From Ww85 sp963745765 (GTDB lineage: Bacteria > Desulfobacterota > Desulfobulbia > Desulfobulbales > Desulfocapsaceae), in assembly GCA_963745765.1 (NCBI GenBank), contig CAVUYQ010000018.1:236583-300582 (forward strand): a stretch of DNA of 64,000 bases. Reading direction: 5' to 3'. Of this stretch, positions 28,400-36,305 are shown in pieces; position 1 is the first letter of the stretch, and every line of letters begins with the position of its first letter. Under the pieces are notes generated by a model. That model had not been told where the DNA came from. It did no database searches and saw nothing but the letters and a program-made list of their open reading frames with translations. The translations under genes and the position numbers were made by a program.

Positions 28400-28717
28400 A
28401 TGTCACGTAATGATGTACTATCTGCAGACAAGGTGCATAAGCGTATTCGGAATGGCTCGACCCTGCTTGTGTGCGCCTATGACAGTGATGAAAAATTCCA
28501 AAAATTCCACCTTGAAGGTGCCATTTCTCTCAGCGATTTCCGAAAGAAAATCGTTACGCTTTCCAAGAATCAGGAAATCATCTTCTATTGTAACTGACCG
28601 GGGAGCGGTTCAGCTGCTGGTCAAGCAGATCATTATGCAAAAGAAGGATTTACCAATACCCATGTGCTGAATGACGGGGTAGACGGTTGGAAAAAAGCCG
28701 GTTATCCTTTGCTTTAA
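28400..28717 (+). CDS. Rhodanese-like protein with a probable selenocysteine (in-frame TGA)
   Basis: Small single-domain rhodanese (sulfurtransferase fold) of 105 aa if the TGA at 28595-28597 is read as selenocysteine. The gene starts at ATG 28400 behind a GGAGG ribosome binding site, reads EIIFYCN up to the TGA and continues in the same frame as PGSGSAAGQADHYAKEGFTN and VLNDGVDGWKKAGYPLL to TAA at 28717. Both parts are normal rhodanese sequence, and the motif becomes YC-N-U-P where related proteins as I recall them have YC-x-C-P, so Sec replaces a conserved second Cys. No frameshift is needed, unlike many other broken genes here. A SECIS-like hairpin lies right behind the TGA. Probable role in sulfur or selenium transfer or thiol redox chemistry; the alternative is a nonsense mutation or base-call error. 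Confidence 0.75.
28595..28645 (+). promoter_or_regulatory. Candidate bacterial SECIS element
   Basis: Behind the TGA, CTGCT and AGCAG pair exactly around the loop GGTCA. The loop GG starts 22 bases after the TGA, inside the 16-37 base window known for bacterial SECIS elements, and GGUC is like the loop of the E. coli fdhF element. Folding beyond the five-pair stem was not computed. Confidence 0.6.
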
Positions 28718-28827
28718 GAACACCGGTAAAATCTTCCCGAGTTACCGTGCGCAATTTCCAGGCCACCGTGAAATTCAGTGAACAGTAACGGATGTTTTAT
28801 GCCTCGTTGATTGTGGTTTTTAACTAG

Positions 28828-28967
28828 TGTCTGTCCATAAATGGCCATTTTACCCCTAACTCTTCGTTGCTCTCAAAATTTAATCCGCGGAATATCGTCT
28901 ATATGCCTGCGGTTAAATTTATCGAGCGCCTAGATTTAGGTAAAAATCGCTCATTTCCGGACGAAAA
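28828..28967 (+). repeat. MITE family 1, copy A
   Basis: 140-bp element beginning TGTCTGTCCATAAATGG and ending CATTTCCGGACGAAAA, so the right end has drifted from the perfect inverted terminal repeat of copy B. Flanks TTAACTAG and CTAACTAT share six of eight positions and look like an aged 8-bp target duplication. Together with copy D it forms a subgroup that carries GGTAAAAATCGC near one end. Located between the rhodanese and the ComEA-like gene; no transposase inside. Confidence 0.8.
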
Positions 28968-29194
28968 CTAACTATATTATCAAAATCTTACGCCTGTCTA
29001 TTTTTCTTTCTTAAGTTTGTTCGCAATTATATTTTAAAAAAAAAAAAAAAAAGCTGCTTTTCCTCGCACCTGTCAGAAAATTGTAAGAGTGAGCGTTTAT
29101 GATGACCATTAACAATACTCAGCGGCCGTTGAGATATGTGTAGAGAAGACGTCGACACGTCTTTAAAACAAACTTCTAAACGCTGGAGGTCACC

Positions 29195-29518
29195 ATGAAG
29201 AAACTTGTTACGATATTGTTATGTTCACTCTTTGCCATTGCCTCTGTCCAGGCAGCTTTTGCAGCGGGAACATCAGCCAAGGGAGCAAAGAATGATAAGG
29301 TAGCCGTTGAAAAGACCATTGCCGGGCCCATCAATATCAATGATGCGGATATCGATATGCTGATGAGCCTGCCGGGTATTGGAGAAAAAACGGCCCAGCA
29401 GATTGGGAACTACCGTGATACGAACGGTCCCTTCAAGAGTGTTGATGACCTTCTCAACGTAAAAGGCATTGGCCCGAAGGTGCTGGAGAAAATCAGACCG
29501 CTGGTGAGCGTTTCATAA
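29195..29518 (+). CDS. Secreted ComEA-like helix-hairpin-helix protein
   Basis: 107-aa exported protein: a signal peptide (MKKLVTILLCSLFAIASVQAAF, cleavage after about residue 23, AFAA) followed by a short linker and a helix-hairpin-helix domain with the pair of DNA-binding turns LPGIGEKTAQQIGNYR and VKGIGPKVLEKIRPL. ComEA proteins bind incoming DNA in the periplasm or on the surface during natural transformation; short secreted versions like this are common in Desulfobacterota and may act in DNA uptake or scavenging. ATG 29195 is preceded by CTGGAGGTCACC. A strong terminator stands 22 bases behind the stop. It is not next to other com genes. Confidence 0.88.
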   Translation: MKKLVTILLCSLFAIASVQAAFAAGTSAKGAKNDKVAVEKTIAGPININDADIDMLMSLPGIGEKTAQQIGNYRDTNGPFKSVDDLLNVKGIGPKVLEKIRPLVSVS

Positions 29519-29539
29519 GGTTATCCGCGGTTTAAACAG

Positions 29540-29575
29540 CGGGGCGTGTCACCCTTTTAAGACACGCCCCGTTTT
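29540..29575 (+). terminator. Rho-independent terminator of the ComEA-like gene
   Basis: An 11-bp GC-rich stem (GGGGCGTGTC with GACACGCCCC plus one closing pair), ten-base loop and TTTTA tail. The stop codon of the opposite-strand gene at 29557 sits within the loop, so the convergent genes share this structure. Confidence 0.85.
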
Positions 29576-30781
29576 ACTACGAAATCATCAAAATAGTGGT
29601 ACATCGCATTACGGCTCAATTGACGCAATGCCTTTTCTTGTATGATAGCCAGACACTGGCAGTGCGCGGCAAGTTCGATAATAACCCTGCCGATGTTCTC
29701 TGTTGACGTGGCACTGATCGAGGCCGCTGTCTGATGGAACAGAAGGATTGGCGGAGATCCGGTCAGTACTTTGGCGGCGGCAATGATGAGGAGGCCGTAT
29801 TCTTTCATGGCATGGGAGAAGGCAATGGAATCCTTATCAGTAATGCCCCTGTTTCGGTATCCGCCCTCTATGCGATAGCTACCGTCGTCCGGTTCGAACC
29901 TGATGACCTGCTTTGCTTGCAGCCGCAGCAATTCTCTGTTGACAGCACCAAGCAGTCTTTTGCCGTGATCCAAGGCACCCGGTTTCCCGGCTGATCTGAG
30001 ATGCAGCCGTTGCAGGAGAAATTCGACAGGTTGCAGGTTTGCCTCAGGTAATGTTGAACCGGCCACTTCAATCCGCTCGACGAGTGGCTGGCACGGGTCG
30101 ATACTAAAGAAGAACGGTAACCGTTTTTTTATGATTTGCCGAGCCGCATCAAAATGGCGTGCTCTCTTCACCTTGCTGACAAGCTCATGGAGTTGTTCCA
30201 GGCGGTTTTCCGGGACCCTGCTTTGCAGGTCGCCAAGCAATTGGTCAAGTTGCTTCATGATTACGTTCTGTATACGATCGGTAGGCAGCAGCTGTTCAAT
30301 GAATGATACTGTTTTTTTCACACCTGTCCAAGTCGCTGCTCCATGTGTAGTACAGTTCTTTTATCTCCTCTGAAATTTCACTCCACCGTGTGGACGATGC
30401 CAGCTCGATGAAATTGATCCACCTGCTGTAATCCAGTCGTCTGCCGACCTCAATGCGATCAGTCTCATAAAACAGCGGGGAGCAGGCGGCGAGCTGCTCA
30501 ACCAGTGGCGGTGTGCTGGTGAAAACACCAATGGAAACGGTGCGCTTCTGCGACTTGATAATCCTGGTATGCCCGTTATCTTTAATCGTTTTCGGCATGT
30601 CTGAATAGGGCTTTTGCGTCCGGCAATGGTAGGGAGGGTTGATGGTCTGTATAGCCTTGATGAAAGCCTTCGCTGTTTCCGGCCCGGGAAGGTGAAAGAG
30701 CGTAAGGCCCTTGCCGATGTCAAGCCAGTGTGTCTCGGGGGTGGTGCCAAGCCCTCGTATTTTCATCTTGATCAGGTTCAT
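29557..30781 (-). pseudogene. Hypothetical SMC/AAA-like protein, one frameshift
   Basis: Two overlapping open frames (30296-30781 and 29557-30321) form one protein of about 407 aa when one base is removed from the A7 run near 30315, giving DLDRCEKTVSFIEQLLP. The N-terminus (MNLIKMKIRGLGTTP...LDIGKGLTLFHLPGPETAKAFIKAIQ) resembles the start of RecF/SMC-type ATPases, with a degenerate Walker A in which GPETAKA replaces GxxxxGK. The C-terminal part has SATSTENIGRVIIELAAHCQCLAIIQE, comparable to the signature/Walker B end of such proteins. I do not recognise a named family. ATP binding may be lost or altered. Confidence 0.6.
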
Positions 30782-31054
30782 ATCAGCCGGTAAAGGAGGT
30801 TATCTGTTGCCTGTGCGACAAGAGAGAACTATAGAGATTCATTTGATTATCAAAACAGTCATCCTTGAACAATAATCATCTGTAGCAAATCTGGCATCTA
30901 TCTGCCGGAAACCGCTCTTGTTAAACAGAGCATTTTTTAGTAAGTAGGCATGATCCTGCATCTTGTTCAGGGGACGACAAAACTGAGACGGGTCAGCGAA
31001 TTTCTTTTCACTATTATTCTCATATCGGAACAAATATAAGCAAACACGATTATT

Positions 31055-31904
31055 ATGCATTCAATAGAGAAGGTGTCCGTCCATGGCGGGCATAGCGGCC
31101 AGTTCTGCAACCATGCAACAGATTCCCTGGAAGAGATTGTCAGTGCCTATATTGACCAGGGATTTTCCTGGATAGGAGTGACGGAACATGCTCCCGGTCT
31201 GAGTCGGGAGCTGCTTTATACTGACCAGCGGGAAGCGGGGTTGACTCCCGAGATTACTGTTCGAGCGATTTTCCTTCTATATGGCTGAATGTCGCCGGCT
31301 GCAGGTGAAATATGCTGATCGGATTGGCATTTATGCCGCGATGGAAATTGAGACCTACAGCGGCTATGAAACATTTGTGCCGTATTTGATAGAAACCTTC
31401 AGGCCTGATTACATTGTCGGCTCCGTCCATTTCGTCAACGACATTAATTTTGACTATTCCCCGGAAATGTATGAGCGGGCTGCCCAGTCCGTTGGTGATG
31501 TTGATGATCTATACGAGGCCTATTTCGATCTGCAGTACGACATGATCAGGCTGTTGCGCCCGGCAGTAGTCGGGCATTTTGATCTGATCCGCCTCTTTGA
31601 TCCGGCATATCGCCGCCGCCTCGAGCAGCCTGCAATTGCCGGTAAAATCAGGCGGAACCTGGAATTGATAAAAGAGCTGGGGCTCGTCATGGATTTTAAT
31701 CTCCGCGCCCTGGCAAAGGGTGCGGATGAACCGTATATCACAACATCAATTTTGAACCAGGCACGCGAACTTGATCTGGCTCTTGTTCCCGGCGATGACT
31801 CGCATGGCCTCTCTTCGGTCGGCAACTATATGGATATAGGCATAAGGATACTGCAGAAGCACGGTTTCAGCACCGATTGGCAGAGACCCTCCCTTTTTAC
31901 CTGA
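31055..31904 (+). pseudogene. PHP-domain histidinol-phosphatase-like hydrolase, one frameshift
   Basis: Metal-dependent phosphoesterase of the PHP superfamily, HisK-like. N-terminal metal motif appears as VSVHGGHSG (DxHxH-like) and the barrel continues with SWIGVTEHAPGL, AMEIETYSGY, PDYIVGSVHFVNDI, VVGHFDLIRLF and the final PGDDSHGLSSVG. The frame breaks at about 31264; removing one G joins TVRRFSFYMAECRRL and gives about 282 aa, normal for HisK. In histidine synthesis it would dephosphorylate histidinol phosphate; other phosphomonoesters are possible because no his genes are nearby. The first frame stops at 31288 as written. Confidence 0.82.
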
Positions 31905-32049
31905 CGGGCTGACGGGGCCATTGAGCCGCAACGAACCCTGTCTTGTCTTTCGCGTGAAAACGACGGCAGCAATCGGAGACAAAGGGTTTCGGGTTCGCCG
32001 CTTGAAAAATGTCTGGAAATCAAGACCCGACCCGACATTTCCTGTCAAT

Positions 32050-32635
32050 CAGTGTCTGTCTGGCTTGCATGCCTTAATCTCGATCGAATAATAGAGGGTA
32101 CCCTTAATATGTATGCCATCCATGCGTTGGAAAAGCATGCTTCTGGAGGGGAAGACACAGTAGAATGGATGCTATCCACGAATCAGCCGATAAAAACCTT
32201 GGCCGAAGCTTGTGAGCGTGTACGTTGGTATATTCTTCGGTGGCGGATCGACATGTATTTTTAAGTATTAAAATCCGGATTTCGCGTGGAAGATTGTCGC
32301 CTTTGAACGGCGAGCCGGCTAATATGCTGTCTCACCTTAATGAGTATCGTGGCTTGGCGATTGTTTATGATTACGTTGATTGCTCGAACAAACCCTCCCG
32401 GCCTTGTTCAGAGTTCTTAACAGAGCTAGAATGGAATGTACTTGTGGCTATTTTGTCACCCAATGGTAACCGACCTGCGACACCACCTCCCGTTACCGAT
32501 GTGGTTACTGAGAGAGCCAAACCTGGTGGCTATTGGCAAGAAAGAAGGATGGTCCGCCAGGTACCCTCGCACTCTGGCGAGGATGGAAATGGTTGACTGA
32601 TATTGCTCAAGGATGGTCTATGGCCTTAGGGATAT
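32050..32635 (+). mobile_element. Remnant of an IS4-family transposase (C-terminal part)
   Basis: The C-terminal region of a Tn5/IS4-type transposase can be followed over several frames with stop codons in between: YAIHALEKHASGGEDTVEWM, then IKTLAEACERVRWYILRW and (R)IDMYF, a TAA, VLKSGFRVEDCRL, a TGA, LMSIVAW and later CSEFLTELEWNVLV and TDIAQGWSMAL. The YREK-like catalytic region is split. Nothing upstream to 31905 matches the N-terminal half, so most of the element is gone. It lies next to the accessory island that follows. Confidence 0.72.
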
Positions 32636-32716
32636 GATATTTGTGGGTAATTGAAAGGGTCTGCGAGAGGTCGGTCGGGTGACTGGCCGTTCTATCTTAA
32701 TGGCAACAGGCGAAAT

Positions 32717-33271
32717 ATGAGATTTAGGGGAGTCCATCATGTCGAGTTTTCGGTACTCGAGTATGAAGAGTCAATAAAATTCTTCGACCAAATGTTTGGC
32801 TGGTTGGGATACAAAAGTTTCTGGACACTTGATATCGGCTACCGCTCAACCTATTACATGGCTAGGTTTCCTTTCTTTCACAGCTACATCGGAATACAAC
32901 CTGCCGGAACAGGAAATAAATTGCGCCATGAAGATCATTCCACCGGAATACACCATATCGCACTATGGGCCAAGAACAGGAAGGAAGTAGAAGATTTTCA
33001 TACGCAATTTTTATTGAAGAATAATATTGATGTTACGGATCTTCCAGCGGAATATCCAACCTACACTCCAGGTTACTATGCGGTATTTTTTAATGACCCG
33101 ATTACCGGAATCCACTTTGAGTTAAGCCATACGCCAATGTTGCCTTCAATTTCTCGATATTTAACGTGGAGGAAAACTTTGAGGAATATTTGGAAAAAAC
33201 ATCCAGAGTGGAAAACCCCGCCTTGGAAAGAGGCAATGCGCAAGTTACCTCCAAAAAATGAACAAACCTGA
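32717..33271 (+). CDS. Glyoxalase/VOC family protein
   Basis: 184-aa vicinal-oxygen-chelate-fold protein. ATG 32717 (MRFRGVHHVEFSVLEYEESI) is chosen because it starts at the first beta strand; the longer open frame to 32651 adds residues without homology. Two beta-alpha-beta-beta-beta modules are visible: HHVEFSVLEYEESIKFFDQMF with HSTGIHHIALWAKN as the metal-site strands, and GYYAVFFNDPITGIHFEL as the final strand carrying the glutamate. The C-terminus is a basic tail of about 40 residues. Substrate unknown. Possibly a gene cassette: it is followed by an attC-like dyad. Confidence 0.8.
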   Translation: MRFRGVHHVEFSVLEYEESIKFFDQMFGWLGYKSFWTLDIGYRSTYYMARFPFFHSYIGIQPAGTGNKLRHEDHSTGIHHIALWAKNRKEVEDFHTQFLLKNNIDVTDLPAEYPTYTPGYYAVFFNDPITGIHFELSHTPMLPSISRYLTWRKTLRNIWKKHPEWKTPPWKEAMRKLPPKNEQT

Positions 33272-33289
33272 CATGGCGTTCGAGAGGGA

Positions 33290-33330
33290 GGCGGCAAAAA
33301 CGACGCGGCCCTCACCTTAACGTTGAGCCT
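33290..33330. repeat. Imperfect dyad with attC-like 3' end
   Basis: Downstream of the VOC gene, CGTTCGAGAGGG and CCCTCACCTTAACG form an imperfect dyad ending in CTTAACGTTGAGC, where GTTGAGC fits the integron core GTTRRRY. A matching RYYYAAC on the left was not found, so this is only a partial attC candidate. Confidence 0.3.
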
Positions 33331-33358
33331 CTCTGATGGGATCGAGCTGGCGAGCTAG

Positions 33359-33497
33359 TGTCTGTCCATAAATGGCCATTTTACCCTAACTCTTCGTTGC
33401 TCTCAAAATTTAATCCGCGGAATATCGTCTATATGCCTGTGGTTAAATTTATCGAGCGCCTCGATTTAGAACAAAAAATCTCATTTATGGACAGACA
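33359..33497 (+). repeat. MITE family 1, copy B (complete)
   Basis: 139-bp non-coding element with perfect 16-bp terminal inverted repeats (TGTCTGTCCATAAATG and its complement) and a perfect 8-bp target duplication CGAGCTAG on both sides (33351-33358 and 33498-33505). Copy C differs at only three positions, so movement was recent. The length and the missing transposase make it a miniature inverted-repeat element that needs a transposase from elsewhere. Confidence 0.9.
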
Positions 33498-33546
33498 CGA
33501 GCTAGCCCATTGACCCTTGAACAAAGAAATATGACGAGGTGTTCTC

Positions 33547-33789
33547 ATGCGTGAGTTGAAACTGAGCAAGGCCTTTACCCTAATCGAATCAGGGCCTGTT
33601 GTTCTTGTGACGACCCATGATAGGCAGAAAGACAACATGGTCGTGTTAGAGGCAGTTGCCGCATGCATCGATACAGCGCGCAGGGAGAAACGCACGGTTC
33701 ACGCTGTTGGCGACGGGACGTTCATTGTTGACGGGCGCAAGATTGACCGGAAGAAGATGATGACATGCAAGCTCCCATCCGGCGTTTAA
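33547..33789 (+). pseudogene. Flavin reductase-like gene with internal deletion
   Basis: An 80-aa open frame begins like a flavin reductase of the DIM6/NTAB group (MRELKLSKAFTLIESGPVVLVTT) and, after residue 30, continues as a C-terminal-like stretch (TVHAVGDGTFIVDGRKIDRKKMM). Whole proteins of this group have about 190 aa, so roughly 100 central residues, including the flavin pocket, appear to be missing. The frame is still open, so a short product could be made but should not bind flavin. Lies 42 bases behind copy B of MITE family 1. Confidence 0.5.
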
Positions 33790-33858
33790 CGTTCATTGGC
33801 CAGCCATGAAAAAATTCTGGGAGCTAAAAATGAAAAGCGCGGCGGCGCCCCACTAAGC

Positions 33859-33904
33859 GTTCACCGGAAATTTTTTCCACCGCGCTCCAAAGTTTCCGGT
33901 GAAC
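33859..33904. repeat. 12-bp perfect inverted repeat, attC-like
   Basis: GTTCACCGGAAA and its exact complement TTTCCGGTGAAC are 22 bases apart; the right arm continues as CTTAACGTT. The gene before it ends in GTTTAAC, which fits the RYYYAAC core. Could be the folded stem of an integron attC site, or a transcription terminator without a T tail. Confidence 0.4.
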
Positions 33905-33954
33905 TTAACGTTTTGTGAATAAATGTACTACATAGGACATAATCAAAAATAAAA

Positions 33955-34302
33955 ATGAGAATTTTAGGGGAAATAATTAACTTTAAAGCAAATCTAAAAT
34001 ACTCTATTAAGAGATATTACGTTTTATGGATAATACTGTTAGTCACCATATTTTTTGATATGTTTACTACCTATGCGTTCACTGAAAAATACGGAATTAA
34101 AACAGAAGGTAATTTTTTTACAAAATTATGGATGTTATACTTTGATCCATTGTATGGGGATTTAACTGGTAAGATATTACAATTATTATCAGTAGTATTT
34201 TTTGTTGGTTTGAATCAAAGGCTAGGAAATATATTTTTACTATTCATAATTCTATTAAATTGTTGGGCAGTAGTCATAAATTTCATGTCATTAATTATAT
34301 AA
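33955..34302 (+). CDS. Small AT-rich membrane protein
   Basis: 115 aa with three or four predicted membrane helices (about residues 22-42, 68-88 and 90-112: YVLWIILLVTIFFDMFTTY, ILQLLSVVFFVGL, IFLLFIILLNCWAVVINFM). A conserved-looking charged loop (FTEKYGIKTEGNFFTKLW) resembles DUF5658-like small membrane proteins, but I cannot name the family with confidence. The codon use is much richer in A and T than in the neighbouring chromosomal genes, pointing to acquisition. No clear ribosome binding site is seen. It precedes the attC-like site at 34318. Confidence 0.6.
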   Translation: MRILGEIINFKANLKYSIKRYYVLWIILLVTIFFDMFTTYAFTEKYGIKTEGNFFTKLWMLYFDPLYGDLTGKILQLLSVVFFVGLNQRLGNIFLLFIILLNCWAVVINFMSLII

Positions 34303-34317
34303 AATTTACTAAATGGC

Positions 34318-34384
34318 ACATAACAATTTGTCAAGCTGACTGGCTGCACTACCCGCACCCAGCAAGCTTAGCTCACCGTTATAT
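34318..34384. repeat. attC-like recombination site candidate
   Basis: 67 bp between two AT-rich genes. Both halves, read inwards, have the same layout: ATAAC, an 8-base spacer, AAGCT, then GACTGG (left) or TGCTGG (right, on the complement). This is the R-spacer-L architecture of integron attC sites, with core boxes ACATAAC and GTTATAT. The core deviates from the strict GTTRRRY rule, and no integrase gene is in the window. Confidence 0.45.
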
Positions 34385-34395
34385 TTTAATTTCAA

Positions 34396-35478
34396 ATGCA
34401 TAATATATCGAATAATTTAGAAAAAATTGGATTTGGCGAATGGTTACTGGAAACAGTTGCCCCTGAAAGCCTGGAACAATTTGACATAGCAAGAGTGCTG
34501 GCGGTTCACAAAGATAGCTATACCATAAGCAATGGAGAAGTTGATGTTTTAGCGGAGTTGGTAGGTAAAATAATATTTAGTGCTTCCTCTCCAGTTGATT
34601 ATCCCGCGGTAGGTGACTGGATTCTTGCCAGTTTTTATGATGGAAATACCTTCGCAATAATTCACGAGATCTTACCTCGTAAGTCTTTATTAAAAAGAAA
34701 AACACCTGGTAAAAGAGTTGACTTCCAGTTAATTGCCGCGAATATCGATGTCGCATTCATTGTTCAATCTTTGAATGAAAATTTTAACCTGCGGCGTCTT
34801 GAACGATATTTAGTCATGGTTAACGATGCTAAAATTCACCCAATTGTACTTTTGAGCAAGAGTGACCTGCTTGATCATCAAGATATTACAGCCATAACTG
34901 CGGAAATTCATAAGATGATGCCACATTTACAAGTTTTTCCCTTCAGTAACGAAAATGAATCCGATTTGGGCAACCTAATGGGAATTATGCAAGCTGGTCT
35001 AACATATTGCCTTCTTGGATCATCCGGAGTTGGCAAAACAACCCTAATAAATAACCTGCTAGGCGAATCAAAATATATAACAAAAGCAGTGGGCAAGAAA
35101 GAGAGTAAAGGAAGGCATGCCACTACGCATAGGCAAATGATTAAACTGGATTTTGGAGCGCTGGTGGTGGACACACCAGGTATGCGAGAGCTAGGGAACT
35201 TTTCGGTAGGAACAGGCCTCGGTGAAACCTTTTCCGAGATAGCCGATCTATCAGAAAAATGTCGGTTTAATGATTGTACTCATGTTAACGAAAAAGGTTG
35301 TGAAGTATTAAATGCTGTTGTAAATGGTCAAATATCTGCGGAGAGATACCAGAACTACATAAAAATGAACAAGGAATCCACTTACAATGAAATGTCATAC
35401 CTCGAAAAAAGGAAAAAAGATAAACAGTTTGGAAAATTTTGTAAGACGGTTATGAAGCATAAGAAGAGTCAAAGATAG
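34396..35478 (+). CDS. rsgA: Ribosome small subunit-dependent GTPase A
   Basis: 360-aa circularly permuted GTPase that checks 30S subunit maturation. An OB-fold N-terminus (about 30-105) is followed by the GTPase motifs in permuted order: G4 as LSKSDL, G1 as GSSGVGKTTLINNL, G3 as DTPGMREL, and a zinc knuckle CRFNDCTHVNEKGC. Its base composition is strongly AT-biased compared with the rest of the window, and it starts only 12 bases behind the attC-like site, so it may be an acquired additional copy rather than the housekeeping gene. ATG 34396 has no strong ribosome binding site. All catalytic motifs are intact. Confidence 0.9.
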   Translation: MHNISNNLEKIGFGEWLLETVAPESLEQFDIARVLAVHKDSYTISNGEVDVLAELVGKIIFSASSPVDYPAVGDWILASFYDGNTFAIIHEILPRKSLLKRKTPGKRVDFQLIAANIDVAFIVQSLNENFNLRRLERYLVMVNDAKIHPIVLLSKSDLLDHQDITAITAEIHKMMPHLQVFPFSNENESDLGNLMGIMQAGLTYCLLGSSGVGKTTLINNLLGESKYITKAVGKKESKGRHATTHRQMIKLDFGALVVDTPGMRELGNFSVGTGLGETFSEIADLSEKCRFNDCTHVNEKGCEVLNAVVNGQISAERYQNYIKMNKESTYNEMSYLEKRKKDKQFGKFCKTVMKHKKSQR

Positions 35479-35606
35479 CACATGACAATAGCAGACGGCA
35501 GGAAAGCTCGACGGCGCTGACGCGGAAGGCATGGGTGAGCCGCTGGTGATGCAGATCACTAAACACTATAATGTGCTGAAATATTAATCTGAGAGAGATG
35601 AGTGAT

Positions 35607-35749
35607 GGCTACTTTGAAAAATTGTCTTTTTGCCCCAACTCTGCGTTGCGTGCAAATATTTTATTATCGGAATATCAAATATATGCCTGCGGCAAGATTT
35701 TTGCAAGCGTCTTGATTTTAAACCAAAATCCTAATTTTGCAAGGTATCC
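35607..35749 (+). repeat. MITE family 2, copy E
   Basis: 143-bp element with imperfect ends GGCTACTTTG and CAAGGTATCC and a 4-bp target duplication TGAT on both sides (35603-35606 and 35750-35753). It carries the internal words AACTCTGCGTTGC and ATATGCCTGCGG that family 1 shares in diverged form. It stops four bases before the start codon of the lipoprotein gene and is read through by a long open frame, which wrongly extends that gene. Confidence 0.8.
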
Positions 35750-35753
35750 TGAT

Positions 35754-36305
35754 ATGTTTAAACAATACTTAATAATTTTTATTTTGTTAAGTTTGGTCGG
35801 TTGCAAACAAGAAAAAACTGAATGGAATCCCATTTTCGAAGAAACTAGTTTTGATTATTTTACCACCGAGATAGATCGAACATTGTCATTGATAGATAGC
35901 GCATATTTAGAAGCAAACGAAGACAAGCAAGAATCTATTCAAGAAAATCTATCCCAGGCTAAAAATAGGCTACTTGAAATAAAAGATTACTACATTCCAT
36001 TTACCACGGTGAGGCAGAAAATATACGATGCCGAAAGATATTATAAATTAAAGGATATTAAAAAATCAGAAAAATTACTTGAAGATTCAAAATCGATAAT
36101 AAAATCACTAGATATTACAACAAAAAGTGAAGTTTTTGACAAGGTAATTTTAGACTTAACGTCCATGATTAATGAAGTAATTTCATCATTTGATGAAGGC
36201 TCAATGCCTAATACCTACAATAAAATGAAGATATTGGGTGAACATGTAAATTTAATGCTTTTCAAAGGAGACTTGGTGCTTTCAGGTATTAAATTTAATA
36301 AATAA
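35754..36305 (+). CDS. Putative lipoprotein, coiled-coil
   Basis: 183 aa from ATG 35754. The N-terminus is a lipoprotein signal (MFKQYLIIFILLSLVGCKQE, lipobox LVGC at residues 14-17), so the protein should be membrane-anchored outside the cytoplasm. The rest is mostly charged helix (about 35-165) with heptad-like spacing and no known domain. The open frame back to 35598 passes through MITE copy E and is not part of the native gene. AT-rich like the two genes before it. The native ribosome binding site (GAGAGAG, now upstream of the MITE) has been separated from the start codon; AAGG at the end of the MITE could replace it. Confidence 0.6.
   Translation: MFKQYLIIFILLSLVGCKQEKTEWNPIFEETSFDYFTTEIDRTLSLIDSAYLEANEDKQESIQENLSQAKNRLLEIKDYYIPFTTVRQKIYDAERYYKLKDIKKSEKLLEDSKSIIKSLDITTKSEVFDKVILDLTSMINEVISSFDEGSMPNTYNKMKILGEHVNLMLFKGDLVLSGIKFNK

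Noticed and set aside
29036..29052. Run of about 17 A as a functional signal
   Set aside because: It stands in a spacer behind MITE copy A with no hairpin in front; homopolymer length is also unreliable in this sequence.
30296..30330. Slippery-looking A7 stretch at the junction of the two frames of the ATPase-like gene, as programmed frameshifting
   Set aside because: The second frame is +1 relative to the first, while the A AAA AAC type heptamer promotes -1 slippage. Removal of one A repairs it, as with the other breaks in this window.
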